Positions 28,362 through 36,685 of a stretch of 64,000 bases of DNA are shown piece after piece (position 1 is the first letter of the stretch; each line of letters begins with the position of its first letter). The position numbers and the translations under genes were made by a program. The stretch is from Linderina pennispora (lineage: Eukaryota; Kickxellomycota; Kickxellomycetes; Kickxellales; Kickxellaceae): assembly GCF_002104995.1 (NCBI RefSeq), contig NW_024468267.1, positions 1-64,000 on the forward strand. Reading direction: 5' to 3'. The notes under the pieces are model-generated. The model was not told the origin of the DNA. It ran no database searches and saw only the letters and a list, made by a program, of their open reading frames with translations.

Positions 28362-29876
28362 CTATTCAGGAATACTGCCTGAATCACAGAGTGACTGGAA
28401 AATGAGCCTGAAGTTTAGAACTGCTGCGAGGTCGCGGTTCAAGAGCCGAGACGAATAGGCTCGCTTGTATTGTGCCATGGCCCACTTACATGACTCGCTT
28501 GTACAGCGTAGATGGCCATGGCACTTCACAGTTGGGTTCTTCGATCTCTGGTAGGGCCGCGGGTTAGGAACATGCCGGAATGTCTGCAGCGACTTTTCGC
28601 AGCAGAACAGGCACATCGACGATGTCCGGAATTTGTCGATCAGATAGACTTCAAAGCCATGATACTTGAACTTGTCGCGCCATCCCTTGCCACGAATCGG
28701 CGCATGGTGTCGGGCCATCGGCGCACTCCAATTGCCCATGATCAGCACTGGATCTGGACCGAACTTGCTCCGGAGTTTTGCGGCAAGCCTGTAGTCTGCA
28801 CGGGCCTGGTTCATGAATGAATCAAGGCGCAGCTTGCGGTGAAGCGGGTACACCTTGGGACTGGTACTGACACCTGGATGGGCCTTCCAGTGCCTCTGGT
28901 GCTGCTTGTTTGACTTAGTGGGCTGCTGCTCTGGTAACCTCCGCGCTGTCATCGTGTTGGCATAAAACGGTGCTAGGACACACCGCACAGATGCACGGGT
29001 AGCAACGTAGGCACGGTATTTTGCTGGGCTAAGGGTCCAGCAGCAGTGCTTGGAAAGCTCTGCCTCTGCTCTGTGGACAGCATCTTCTGGGACTTGATCC
29101 TTTGTAGCCTGACGAATCCTGTCATAGTGGCGCAGCTTGAGCTCCTTATTGTGCTGCTGCCGTGTGTAGCGGTAGAGCATCTTTTCACCCTCTTTCCCAT
29201 TGCTGCTATTTTCATGCATCATATACAGTAAATCGCCCCGACCTGGATCGATGAATACACAGCGGCCTTTCAGATTCTGCAGCTCTGGCTGTGGGATCTG
29301 GTGGATATAGCAACAGTCAGCTATAGCATTGCCTCCCACAGAATCGCCTCCCGCAGCATCCCCTCCCGCAGCATCAGCATCTACTGCAGCATCAGCCTTG
29401 GATACCTTGTCTTGTAACAGAATGCATATCATTACACCATCTGTTGTCGCCATTCTATGGAATTTTCTATTACCATGCGCCTTAAATGGCTTTGATGTTT
29501 GATCCGCGACCTGGCACCACACATCCCACACAGGCTGTGTGATCCCTTGGGCCGGGTCGTGTGCACAGGCTGGGGGTGCTGGTGCATATGGATTGTTAAG
29601 TGCTGCAACAGTGTCTGCTGTTGCTGCCAATGCAGCAGCAAGTGAATCAGCTACTACTGCTGTAGTTGCTGTAGTGGCCTCTGTTTTATCTGATAGGATC
29701 TTTGCTGCTTTCCTTACCTCTTTTGCTGCCTTCTTTGCTGCATTGATCTTGGTAACCTGCTCATGTGTTTTTGAAATAAATACCTGCTTGATTATTTGCT
29801 TATCTAAGGGGGTTATTCTTGGACTTATAAATTTTAGCAATTTGGAATTTAGTAAGTTGGTTATTTGAATAATCAT
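28362..29876 (-). CDS. Fanzor-type (eukaryotic TnpB homologue) RNA-guided nuclease
   Basis: An intact 504-codon frame. Fanzors are eukaryotic relatives of TnpB/Cas12 that cut DNA guided by a linked RNA. Residues 45-95 are an Ala/Lys-rich helix. TTDGVMICILLQ (144-155) matches the Fanzor TDGV motif. CVFIDPGRGD (206-215) is RuvC-I with Asp210. LIMGNWSAP (378-386) occupies the RuvC-II region. IDKFRTSSMC (413-422) matches the family pattern D-E-x-R-T-S-x-x-C, but with Lys415 where the alternative catalytic Glu normally sits. A zinc ribbon follows (Cys422, Cys425, and Cys452/458/463), then LLNRDLAAVLNFR with the RuvC-III Asp482. No transposase or resolvase is nearby. The first 30 codons are AT-rich, like the flank. 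It may be a recently inactivated or repurposed copy. Confidence 0.85.
   Translation of the reverse strand: MIIQITNLLNSKLLKFISPRITPLDKQIIKQVFISKTHEQVTKINAAKKAAKEVRKAAKILSDKTEATTATTAVVADSLAAALAATADTVAALNNPYAPAPPACAHDPAQGITQPVWDVWCQVADQTSKPFKAHGNRKFHRMATTDGVMICILLQDKVSKADAAVDADAAGGDAAGGDSVGGNAIADCCYIHQIPQPELQNLKGRCVFIDPGRGDLLYMMHENSSNGKEGEKMLYRYTRQQHNKELKLRHYDRIRQATKDQVPEDAVHRAEAELSKHCCWTLSPAKYRAYVATRASVRCVLAPFYANTMTARRLPEQQPTKSNKQHQRHWKAHPGVSTSPKVYPLHRKLRLDSFMNQARADYRLAAKLRSKFGPDPVLIMGNWSAPMARHHAPIRGKGWRDKFKYHGFEVYLIDKFRTSSMCLFCCEKSLQTFRHVPNPRPYQRSKNPTVKCHGHLRCTSESCKWAMAQYKRAYSSRLLNRDLAAVLNFRLIFQSLCDSGSIPE
28364..28384 (-). repeat. Hairpin overlapping the Fanzor stop codon
   Basis: ATTCAGG and CCTGAAT form a perfect 7-bp stem with a 7-nt loop exactly over the last codons of the Fanzor gene. 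In TnpB-type elements the guide RNA scaffold commonly begins within the 3' end of the ORF, so this is a natural candidate for its first stem. Confidence 0.55.
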
Positions 29877-30642
29877 TTTCAGATTAATTTTTTGCTACTA
29901 ATTATTTTCAGCATAGTTATTATTAATTATTATGTCCAAAATATTTCTATGCTTATAAATAATTACTAAGAGTAAAATACATTTCTTAATGTTTCACCTG
30001 AATTACTATTAGAATCTTAGAAATATTTTAGTAAATATGATTTCCTTATAGTTGCTTAACTATATCTATTAAGATATTGACTTTTGTTACCTAAAGATAA
30101 TTAACCCCAAATATGCAAAGTTTTTCTTTCTGGTTAAAATCATATTTACTGAAACTTTTCTAAGATGCTAATAGCAGTTTAGGTAAAGTATTTGTATTAC
30201 TGAAATTGCTATTAATTATAATATACTTAAACAATTTATTGGTAGATAAATAACTCTATATAACCTCCAATATCTATTAGAGACCTATAGCTACTATAAT
30301 TATAGCTTTCTACCCTAGTTTTACTAATGAAGTCAGATACTCTATAGCAGTGAAATCTTTAAAAAGGCTAGTATATAATACTATTAGTTTTATACTCTCT
30401 TTTCCTTTATTTAGTATTAAAATATACTAAAAAAAAATTAGGAAGTATTTATATTTTTTTCCCTTTTTTCTCCCTTTTTTATATCCTTAGCTTTGAGATA
30501 TATATTAGGCTACAAACTATATATAAAACTAGTAATAGCATTATATGCTGTACTTAAAAATATAATACTAATAATAATATTTAAGAGATCCTTAATGCTT
30601 AGAGAGTATAAAATTTATATTAGCAAGAATAGTAGAGGATAT
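29877..30642. other. Very AT-rich tract upstream of the Fanzor gene
   Basis: About 770 bp with few G or C bases, in sharp contrast with the surrounding GC-rich genes. There is no coding potential on either strand. It contains a long imperfect inverted repeat (30005-30175). It should include the Fanzor promoter and probably one element end. Its composition is like organellar or plasmid DNA, but I see no recognisable mitochondrial gene. Confidence 0.6.
30005..30175. repeat. Imperfect 39-bp inverted repeat in the AT-rich tract
   Basis: The arm 30005-30043 matches the reverse complement of 30137-30175 at about 34 of 39 positions (core CTTAGAAA, then AGTAAATATGATTT). Weaker complementarity extends outwards for another 20-30 bases with a 1-nt gap. 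The 93-bp spacer is AT-rich. Confidence 0.65.
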
Positions 30643-30708
30643 ACTTGGTGTCCTTTCCTATAGAACTGAGTAGATAGCTGGTGATTGTGTGATAGGGAGA
30701 CACCAAGT
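30643..30708. repeat. Hairpin with 10-bp perfect outer stem
   Basis: ACTTGGTGTC (30643-30652) pairs with GACACCAAGT (30699-30708), and inside it CCTAT (30657-30661) pairs with ATAGG (30692-30696). It sits where AT-rich sequence ends and about 65 bp before tRNA-Arg. It may mark the right end of the island or be a structured RNA. Confidence 0.5.
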
Positions 30709-30772
30709 GTACACAAAGCAGTTATTTTAAATAGTCTACATTTTTCACCTACCTCAGAAATCGCGTGTCGAT

Positions 30773-30845
30773 GGCCGCGTGGCCCAATGGATAAGGCGCT
30801 TGACTACGGATCAAGCGATTCCAGGTTCGAGTCCTGGCGTGGTCG
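30773..30845 (+). tRNA. tRNA-Arg (anticodon ACG)
   Basis: Complete cloverleaf. The acceptor GGCCGCG pairs with CGTGGTC, with discriminator G. The anticodon stem CTTGA/TCAAG encloses the loop CTACGGA, giving anticodon ACG. The T-arm CCAGGTTCGAGTCCTGG is canonical. No intron. Confidence 0.93.
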
Positions 30846-30898
30846 ACATTATTTTTGCTCTCCATTTCAAAATAGCGGTAAAATTTTTCCAAAAAGAA

Positions 30899-30972
30899 GG
30901 GGCTCCACCGGGGATCGAACTCGGGACCTCTTGCACCCAAAGCAAGAATCATACCTCTAGACCATAGAGCCC
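30899..30972 (-). tRNA. tRNA-Pro (anticodon TGG)
   Basis: On the minus strand GGGCTCT pairs with GGAGCCC in the acceptor stem. The anticodon stem TCTTGC/GCAAGA encloses TTTGGGT, giving anticodon TGG. The T-arm contains GAGTTCGATCC. It converges on the tRNA-Arg gene 53 bp away. Confidence 0.92.
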
Positions 30973-31358
30973 ACAGAAGCGCCGAATCGCAGCCAACCTG
31001 CTAATCGACTTGTCTGTCGGAATTCGAAAATGCATGTACATATGCAAGTGATTTTACTGCTTTTCTATCCTACGCCACATCAGCTGAATGGAACCGGAGA
31101 TTGCCAGCACTTGTTCACACGCATTTGCTTGCACGCGCGAAACCCGTTTGTCAACTCTGCTGCTGCGATGACAAAGAATGCTGTGCTTTTCTTGATTCAC
31201 TTATTGGTGCAATGGCCGGCTTCATTCCTAGTACCACTTCTGTCCTACTATGCCAGCACCAGGATAATGGCTGAGCACTGGTATGTGCTCTCCCTTAAAA
31301 GGTGTTTCTTTGGCAGCGCCAGCAAAGAAATTGCTTTATTCAAATTATGTGAAACTGG
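30973..31358. other. Intergenic, nothing recognised
   Basis: 386 bp between tRNA-Pro and the 3' end of the small secreted Cys-rich gene. Plus-strand open frames here lack family resemblance. Confidence 0.4.
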
Positions 31359-31631
31359 CTACACAGCTGCGACTGGGGGGTTGGGCGCGGCGATGGTACT
31401 TTCCTCAGGGCACATGAGTGGAAGAGGGATACAGCGAGGAGGCATCGCAGGCCTTTCGTCGGCCAGGTTGCCATTGGCTTCAACAGCATCATACATGCAG
31501 GGGCCACAGCGGCATGGCGGACAGTAGATTGGCATTATGGTCGGGTCGTGGGTGGGCGGGGGGACTGGGCTAGCGGTCACAATTGCCCTGAAGGACGAGA
31601 GGAGAAGTGCGGTGGTAATGAGCAGCTGCAT
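31359..31631 (-). CDS. Small secreted cysteine-rich protein
   Basis: A 90-residue frame starts at 31631 with a good signal peptide (MQLLITTALLLSSFRAIVTA). The mature part is Pro-rich with six cysteines: CPPCRCGPC, then single Cys in PPRCIPL and LMCPEE. There is no known domain. The clustered C-x-x-C-x-C-x-x-C motif could bind metal or form knotted disulphides. A TATA-like ATATAAAATG is about 55-60 bp upstream (31685-31694). It shares a short divergent promoter region with the Rad60-like gene. Confidence 0.6.
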   Translation of the reverse strand: MQLLITTALLLSSFRAIVTASPVPPPTHDPTIMPIYCPPCRCGPCMYDAVEANGNLADERPAMPPRCIPLPLMCPEESTIAAPNPPVAAV

Positions 31632-31684
31632 TGTTTCAGTTGTCGATGATGTGCTTGCCCAAGTGGCAGCAGGTTGTTTGCTTG

Positions 31685-31694
31685 CATTTTATAT
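31685..31694 (-). promoter_or_regulatory. TATA box of the secreted Cys-rich gene
   Basis: The minus strand reads ATATAAAATG 54-63 bp upstream of the start at 31631. Confidence 0.5.
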
Positions 31695-31918
31695 GAACAT
31701 GCCTTGCTGATCCTTCCAGCATGCTATGTACGGTGTGTGAACGTATATTGCTCAGGCTTGATGTATTTCCGCCAAAACGAGTGGCTGAATGGCGGCTGCT
31801 GATCCTAGTTGGCGAATACCAAAATGCCGAACAACGACACCATGGCGCTAAATATGCGGGCTGTAAAAAATGGAGACACAAGTCACAAACTTATTCAGCC
31901 ATTTTTTCTATTTTTACC

Positions 31919-33334
31919 ATGTCCTATGTTATCTCTGACTCGGAGATTGAAGAGACAGTGCAGCCGCGAATTGCAGTACAGCCTCGGCGAGTGAGTCGGC
32001 CGCTGCCTACTCGGGTGGAAATTGGCAGCAGTGAGTCGGAAGAAGAGGACGATGAGGACGAGAGCTTTTTTCGTCGGCGCGGGCCTGCTGAAGCAGCAAG
32101 CGCAGGGGAGCAGTCGTCACAGGTTCCGACCCAGAGCAGCGGTTACATAGATATTGGCGACTCGTTGCTGTTGGACGAAAGCGACACCAGCGAAGATGAG
32201 GAATCGAGCACTAGCCAAACAAACAGGCACATACTAGAGTCGAGCGGGGATGAGGAGCAGGAGGTACGGAAACGGGCACGCAGTGTGTCGCTCACGCCGC
32301 CACCAGAACTGCCTGAGAAGCGGCAGCCAACAAAAAGGAGGATGTCAGTAGTCGATGTTGATACAATATCTGTGCCGGCTATGGCGACCCCGCCGCGGTC
32401 GCACCAGCAGCCAGCCGATTTATCTGGCCTGGACCCAGCACTGCGAGCAGCGATTATGACCGGTAATGGCGATGGCAGCAGCACAGGATCACCTCGCGAG
32501 TCAAGGTTTCTCCAGGGCGACGTCCAGCCATCGTCAGAGGTGGCTCTATCGCCAGCCATGAAGCTTGCAGAGAAAGTGACGCTAGAGTTTGACTTTATTT
32601 TTGACGAGGCATTCATGGACACTGAGCTCCCAGCGCTGTGGGACAAGACGCGGTGGAGGCGGACGCGGATCACCAACAAAAAGGCGGTTGACAAGAAGCT
32701 GCGCGAGCGGCTGGCGATCCAGGTGTTTGCGACAGATCCGATCGAAAAGGCGCTTAGAGTTTACGCGAGCAACTTTGCTGTGGACGTGATGCGGACGAGC
32801 CCGATCCTGATGAGCGACTCTATTCGAGTGTTTCCAACCAGCTCGGTACTGAGTCTGGGGGCCAAACCTATCTTCTACATTAAGGTGTACCCGCGCAACG
32901 TGTTCAGCCGGGCCAAGGCGTCTGAGACTGTCGAGCGGATGCAGCGCGAAACTGAGTACCGGCAGGCGCAGAGCGAGCGGGAGAAGATGCGGGAGCTGTA
33001 TGGAGATAGTGTGGATACTAGTGTTTTGAGCCAGGCCGAGGCAATGGCGGAGCTGGACGAGAGCCTGCAGGCTGATACACCCGCCAGTGGAGATCAGGAT
33101 GGCGCTGGTACGATCCGGATCAAAATCCGCGATCGTGAGGGCAAGGATACGCTGTTGCGGGTGGCTCCGACAACGGTGGTGCAAACCATTATTGACCACT
33201 ACCGCCAGATCGCCAAGTTGCCAGAGGGCACAACCATTCTGCTGGAGTTTGACGACGAGCGGCTGGAGCCTGGAGTGGCCTTGGCCGACACTGAGATCGA
33301 AGACGACGACATGCTCACAGCTATTTCGAAATAG
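31919..33334 (+). CDS. Rad60/Esc2/NIP45-type protein with SUMO-like domains
   Basis: A 471-residue uninterrupted frame. The N-terminus MSYVISDSEIEE is a textbook SUMO-interacting motif (V-I-S-D-S-E), followed by acidic Ser-rich stretches such as GSSESEEEDDEDES, probable CK2 targets. A first SUMO-like domain is suggested around residues 220-330 (VTLEFDFIFDEAFMD). A clear C-terminal one spans 398-471 (IRIKIRDREGKDTLLRVAP to IEDDDMLTAISK), with the ubiquitin-like beta-grasp pattern and the EFDDERL core. Rad60 and Esc2 act in SUMO-dependent repair of stalled replication forks with Smc5/6. A nuclear role is inferred from the family. No DNA-binding domain is seen. Confidence 0.8.
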   Translation: MSYVISDSEIEETVQPRIAVQPRRVSRPLPTRVEIGSSESEEEDDEDESFFRRRGPAEAASAGEQSSQVPTQSSGYIDIGDSLLLDESDTSEDEESSTSQTNRHILESSGDEEQEVRKRARSVSLTPPPELPEKRQPTKRRMSVVDVDTISVPAMATPPRSHQQPADLSGLDPALRAAIMTGNGDGSSTGSPRESRFLQGDVQPSSEVALSPAMKLAEKVTLEFDFIFDEAFMDTELPALWDKTRWRRTRITNKKAVDKKLRERLAIQVFATDPIEKALRVYASNFAVDVMRTSPILMSDSIRVFPTSSVLSLGAKPIFYIKVYPRNVFSRAKASETVERMQRETEYRQAQSEREKMRELYGDSVDTSVLSQAEAMAELDESLQADTPASGDQDGAGTIRIKIRDREGKDTLLRVAPTTVVQTIIDHYRQIAKLPEGTTILLEFDDERLEPGVALADTEIEDDDMLTAISK

Positions 33335-33426
33335 CTTAGTGCCCTCCGAATACCAGCATTCGCACTTTTTCTCCTCTTTTGCTTCTCCCCCACTTTTTTC
33401 ACTTGACAATATCTGCACACTAGAAA

Positions 33427-33732
33427 ATGAAGGCATTCCAATTGGTTCGGGACCTGGTGGTCAAGCACAACGTCGCCGGGGTGACAAGCATGCAGCAGTC
33501 GCTAGTGCTGCTTAACCACATGAAGAAGTACGGCTCGGTCACAAACTTCCGGTTTATGAAGGATCCGGTGACCCACGACCGATCGGGCATGGTGTTTGTC
33601 TCGTACCAGCACTACGACGATGCCAACCAGGCGCTGAACGAGCGGCTACAGATCGTCGACGGCCTGCCGCAGCCGTTCAACACCATAGAGGTGACGCCGT
33701 ACATTAGGCAGGAAGCGCGGGGCAAAAAATAA
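33427..33732 (+). CDS. Small RRM-like protein
   Basis: A 101-residue frame 92 bp after the Rad60-like stop. The first 20 residues (MKAFQLVRDLVVKHNVAGV) are amphipathic and could be a mitochondrial targeting sequence. The rest has the beta-alpha-beta pattern of an RNA-recognition motif: LLNHMKKYGSVTNFRFMKDP, then SGMVFVSYQHYDDANQALN, where FVSYQHYDDA resembles RNP1 and following helix 2. It ends in a basic tail. A mitochondrial ribosome or mRNA-binding role is possible; this is inference. Confidence 0.6.
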   Translation: MKAFQLVRDLVVKHNVAGVTSMQQSLVLLNHMKKYGSVTNFRFMKDPVTHDRSGMVFVSYQHYDDANQALNERLQIVDGLPQPFNTIEVTPYIRQEARGKK

Positions 33733-33772
33733 GAGTTTTTATATGTTTTATTCCCGGCTCAAGAAACAAGTC

Positions 33773-34111
33773 TTATTGCTGGTTAGCCTGCGAGTACTTG
33801 GCCAGCTTCTCGCTGACCTCACGGTTGACCTGGAAGTACTTTGCTACGCAGCGGTCAGTGCACACGGACTCGGCCTTTGTCAGCTCCTCGTCGCTGTAGC
33901 GCTGCAGGAGGCACTTTTGGTAGCACAGCTCGCCCAGCCGCGCAAACATGTCTGTGACCATTTCCATTTCCTGCTCGGCTGCCGCCAGCTGTGCGTTGGG
34001 ATCCATTTGTCCGCCGGGCGCACCGCCCATTCCGCCCATGCCGCCCATGGGGCTTGCCGGAGCAGCCGGAGCAGGCTTCTGACTGTTGCCACCGAAAACG
34101 CCGCCAAACAT
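33773..34111 (-). CDS. TIM10: Mitochondrial intermembrane-space chaperone Tim10
   Basis: Tim9-Tim10 hexamers escort hydrophobic precursors across the intermembrane space to the TIM22 and SAM complexes. The protein has the twin CX3C motif (Cys63-Cys67 in CYQKC, Cys84-Cys88 in CTDRC) with the Tim10 surroundings QEMEMVTDMFARLGELCYQ and DRCVAKYFQVN. A ~35-residue Gly/Met/Pro-rich extension (MGGMGGMGGAPGG) precedes the normal start of Tim10, making 112 residues rather than ~90. It is divergently arranged with the Bmt5 gene across 252 bp. Confidence 0.92.
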   Translation of the reverse strand: MFGGVFGGNSQKPAPAAPASPMGGMGGMGGAPGGQMDPNAQLAAAEQEMEMVTDMFARLGELCYQKCLLQRYSDEELTKAESVCTDRCVAKYFQVNREVSEKLAKYSQANQQ

Positions 34112-34363
34112 TTTTGTCTAATTGCTTGCTGTTTTTGTAGAGAGGGGGTTGTGAATGAGGAGAGATAAAGGCTGGAAATATCAAAGTGGGTGAGATCGCA
34201 GCTGTGCAAAGAAAAAACAGCAGGCGATTACTGAGAGCCTTTGGCCAGGCTAATCCCTGATCACGTAATATAAAAAATCGGGTTTCGCTGTGGTTCTCGC
34301 TTGCTGGCCCACCAGAGACCCTGGCTCTTTTCGCCTTTCAGTCACCAAAATTTACATTAGCTA

Positions 34364-35515
34364 ATGGCAAAGAAGAGCAAGCTGAAGGCTGCGCTCAAGC
34401 ATACCAAGCAGGCGCATGCCAAGCACCAGGCAGCAAAACGCACGCAGGACCAGATCGAGCAGAAGCTGGCCAGTGCAACGCAGAGCAAGCGCGGCAACAA
34501 GAAAAAGCACAAGCGCACCGCCTACTTTCCATACACCGACAAGGACCTCATTCTCCTGGTCGGCGAAGGCAACTTTAGCTTCGCCCATGCCGTGGCCAGG
34601 CGCCTGGGTAGCGGCAAGAATATAACTGCAACCGCCTATGACTCGCGGGAGATCGTTGACAGAAAATACACAGACGACGCGAGCCACCACATTACCGAGT
34701 TCGAGAAGCTGGGCGGCACCACGCACTATGAGGTTGACGGAACAGCACTCGAAGACTTTGAAGCGCTCAGCGGCCGAAAGTTCACGCATATTGTCTTCAA
34801 CTTCCCTCACGCTGGAGCTGGGATCAAAGACCAGGCACGCAATATCCAGACGAACCAGCTGCTGATGATCGGGTTCTTCCGCAGTGCGATTCAGTTCCTG
34901 ACGGAGGGTGTTGATACAAGACAGAGCAGGCCACAGAGGCGCCAGAGACGGAGGCCAAAGGGCGACCAGTCCGACGATGACGACGAAGAGGAGGACGAGC
35001 AGCAGCAGGAGTCGTTCGACTTTGAGGGTGCCAAGGCCCACGTTGTCACGTATGCTGCCTCTGACGACGAGGACGACGAGGGGCCGGTGGAGGATGCTGG
35101 TGAGGGAGAGCCGTTTGAGCCCAACCTGAACCGGCCCGGGCAGATCTTGGTATCGCTAAAGTCCGGTCCGCCGTACTCGCATTGGAATGTCCGCCAGCTG
35201 GCCAAGGAATGCGGCCTACGTGCGCGCAGCACACATCCATTCGAGATTGCGGCCTATCCGGGATACGAGCACCGGCGCACTCTGGGCTTCAAGGAAGGGT
35301 TGTCCAAGGACGAGAACCAGGAGATTCGCGACAAGGAGCCGCATGTCTATACCTTTGTAGCTAAGCCTAGGCAAGAGGAGGAGGGCGACGACAATGCAGA
35401 GTCTGCGTCTGCGCCGACGGGCTATACTTCCCAGGCCAGAGGCAAGCGGTCGCTGGGCGTCAACTCCGAGTCGTTTGATGGCATGTCAGCGCCCTCCAAA
35501 AAGCGCAGGCGTTGA
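34364..35515 (+). CDS. BMT5: 25S rRNA (uracil-N3)-methyltransferase Bmt5-like
   Basis: A 383-residue uninterrupted frame. Bmt5 methylates N3 of a uridine in 25S rRNA using S-adenosylmethionine, in the nucleolus. A Lys-rich N-terminal nucleolar tail (KKSKLKAALKHTKQAHAK) precedes the class I fold motif ILLVGEGNFSFAHAVA (residues 63-78) and the family signature FTHIVFNFPHAG. The YDS after strand 2 and SGPPYSHWNVRQLAKECGL near the end also match. A long acidic insertion (DDDDEEEDEQQQE) splits the domain, as in other fungal homologues, and the C-terminus is again basic (SKKRRR). Confidence 0.9.
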   Translation: MAKKSKLKAALKHTKQAHAKHQAAKRTQDQIEQKLASATQSKRGNKKKHKRTAYFPYTDKDLILLVGEGNFSFAHAVARRLGSGKNITATAYDSREIVDRKYTDDASHHITEFEKLGGTTHYEVDGTALEDFEALSGRKFTHIVFNFPHAGAGIKDQARNIQTNQLLMIGFFRSAIQFLTEGVDTRQSRPQRRQRRRPKGDQSDDDDEEEDEQQQESFDFEGAKAHVVTYAASDDEDDEGPVEDAGEGEPFEPNLNRPGQILVSLKSGPPYSHWNVRQLAKECGLRARSTHPFEIAAYPGYEHRRTLGFKEGLSKDENQEIRDKEPHVYTFVAKPRQEEEGDDNAESASAPTGYTSQARGKRSLGVNSESFDGMSAPSKKRRR

Positions 35516-35660
35516 GAGCACAAAAAGGGCATCTGAGCTTTTCCGCAGTCGCCGTATTTTTTTCTCTCGAGATACATTGGATTCGCGTAGCTGCTGCTGC
35601 TCGACCCCCATCTTGGCTCCGTCTTTTTTATTTTTCACTTTTAGCGCAAATTGAATAGCA

Positions 35661-36445
35661 ATGGTAACGAGCGAAATTCGGCGAACGCATCGTTTCCGCA
35701 CGAGGGGACCCTTAGGGCACGCACGCTCACTGCATGCTCGCTTTGTTGTAGGGACCGCGGTTGACTATTGACGAGAAGCGCAAGCGCATGATGGACATAT
35801 TCCACGAGTCGGTGAGTATCAGAGGCTGCAGCTGGCGTATGCTTTAGCTGTTGGATACAGTGCATGCACTTAAAGCCATGCGCAACTCAGCACCTGTAGC
35901 AAGATGTGTTCCTTCTCAAGGAGCTGGAGAAGATCGGGCCGAAGCAAAAGGGAATTGTCGCGCAGACAGTCAAGGACGTGGTGCAGTCACTGGTGGACGA
36001 CGGCATGTGCCATGCCGAGAAGATTGGCTCATCAAACTACTTCTGGTCGTTCCCAAGCGAGGCAGCAATCAAGCGACGCAACAGAATTGCCGACCTGGAG
36101 AAGGAGATCGCGCAAGTCGACGGCAAGATCGAGGCATTGGGGTCATCGATTGAGAAGGCGCAGTTTGGGCGTGAGCAGACTGACGAGCGGGCATCATTGA
36201 TGGAGGAACTGGCGGAGATCGAGGCCAGGTGGAATTTGCAGCAGGAGGAGCTGCAGCAGTTCAAGGAGTGCGATCCGGAGCTGATGAACCAGCGTCGCAA
36301 GGAGACTGTGGTGGCCCAGGATGCTGCTAATCGATGGACCGACAACATCTTTATTATCCAAGGCTGGGCTCGCGACAAGTTCAACATGGAGACATCTGTA
36401 TTCAACAAGGCATTTGAAATCCCAGATGACCTTGACAGCGTTTGA
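35661..36445 (+). CDS. MND1: Mnd1, meiotic recombination factor (three exons)
   Basis: Mnd1 pairs with Hop2 to help Dmc1/Rad51 strand exchange in meiosis. The protein reads GPRLTIDEKRKRMMDIFHES, then QDVFLLKELEKIGPKQKGI and SNYFWSFPS, all canonical Mnd1 winged-helix segments. A coiled coil and the C-terminal part, ending around KAFEIPDDLDSV, follow. An intron at 35812-35899 (GTGAGT...TAG, 88 nt) separates FHES from QDVF. Upstream, exon 2 opens at 35752 after an AG. The only suitable start is the ATG at 35661, directly followed by GTAACG, so exon 1 would be just ATG with an 88-nt intron (35664-35751). The sequence from 35752 on is secure; the one-codon exon is inferred. Confidence 0.85.
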
Positions 36446-36685
36446 GTATACATTGTGAGAGAGCCAAGTGCAGCAGGGGTTTGGTATGTCATGGTATCCA
36501 GCGCTCGCAATGGTTCAAGCGGACAAATAAATCAAGGGGTGGGTGATCGTGATCAAGGACGTGCGTAATGCCTACGTATGCCTCAGAGCCGTCCGCGCGT
36601 CGAGGGCTTGATGCTGCAATTGACTAATTTCTCTCCTTTTTGCAAAATCGTTCACTCTACTCACTTTTTTCCAACTATAACAGCA

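Noticed and set aside
29877..30642. AT-rich tract as a mitochondrial DNA insertion
   Set aside because: No mitochondrial gene, tRNA or rRNA segment can be recognised; composition alone is not enough.
27432..30772. Fanzor island as an IS607-type element with its own serine resolvase
   Set aside because: No resolvase or transposase frame is present anywhere between the flanking tRNA genes.
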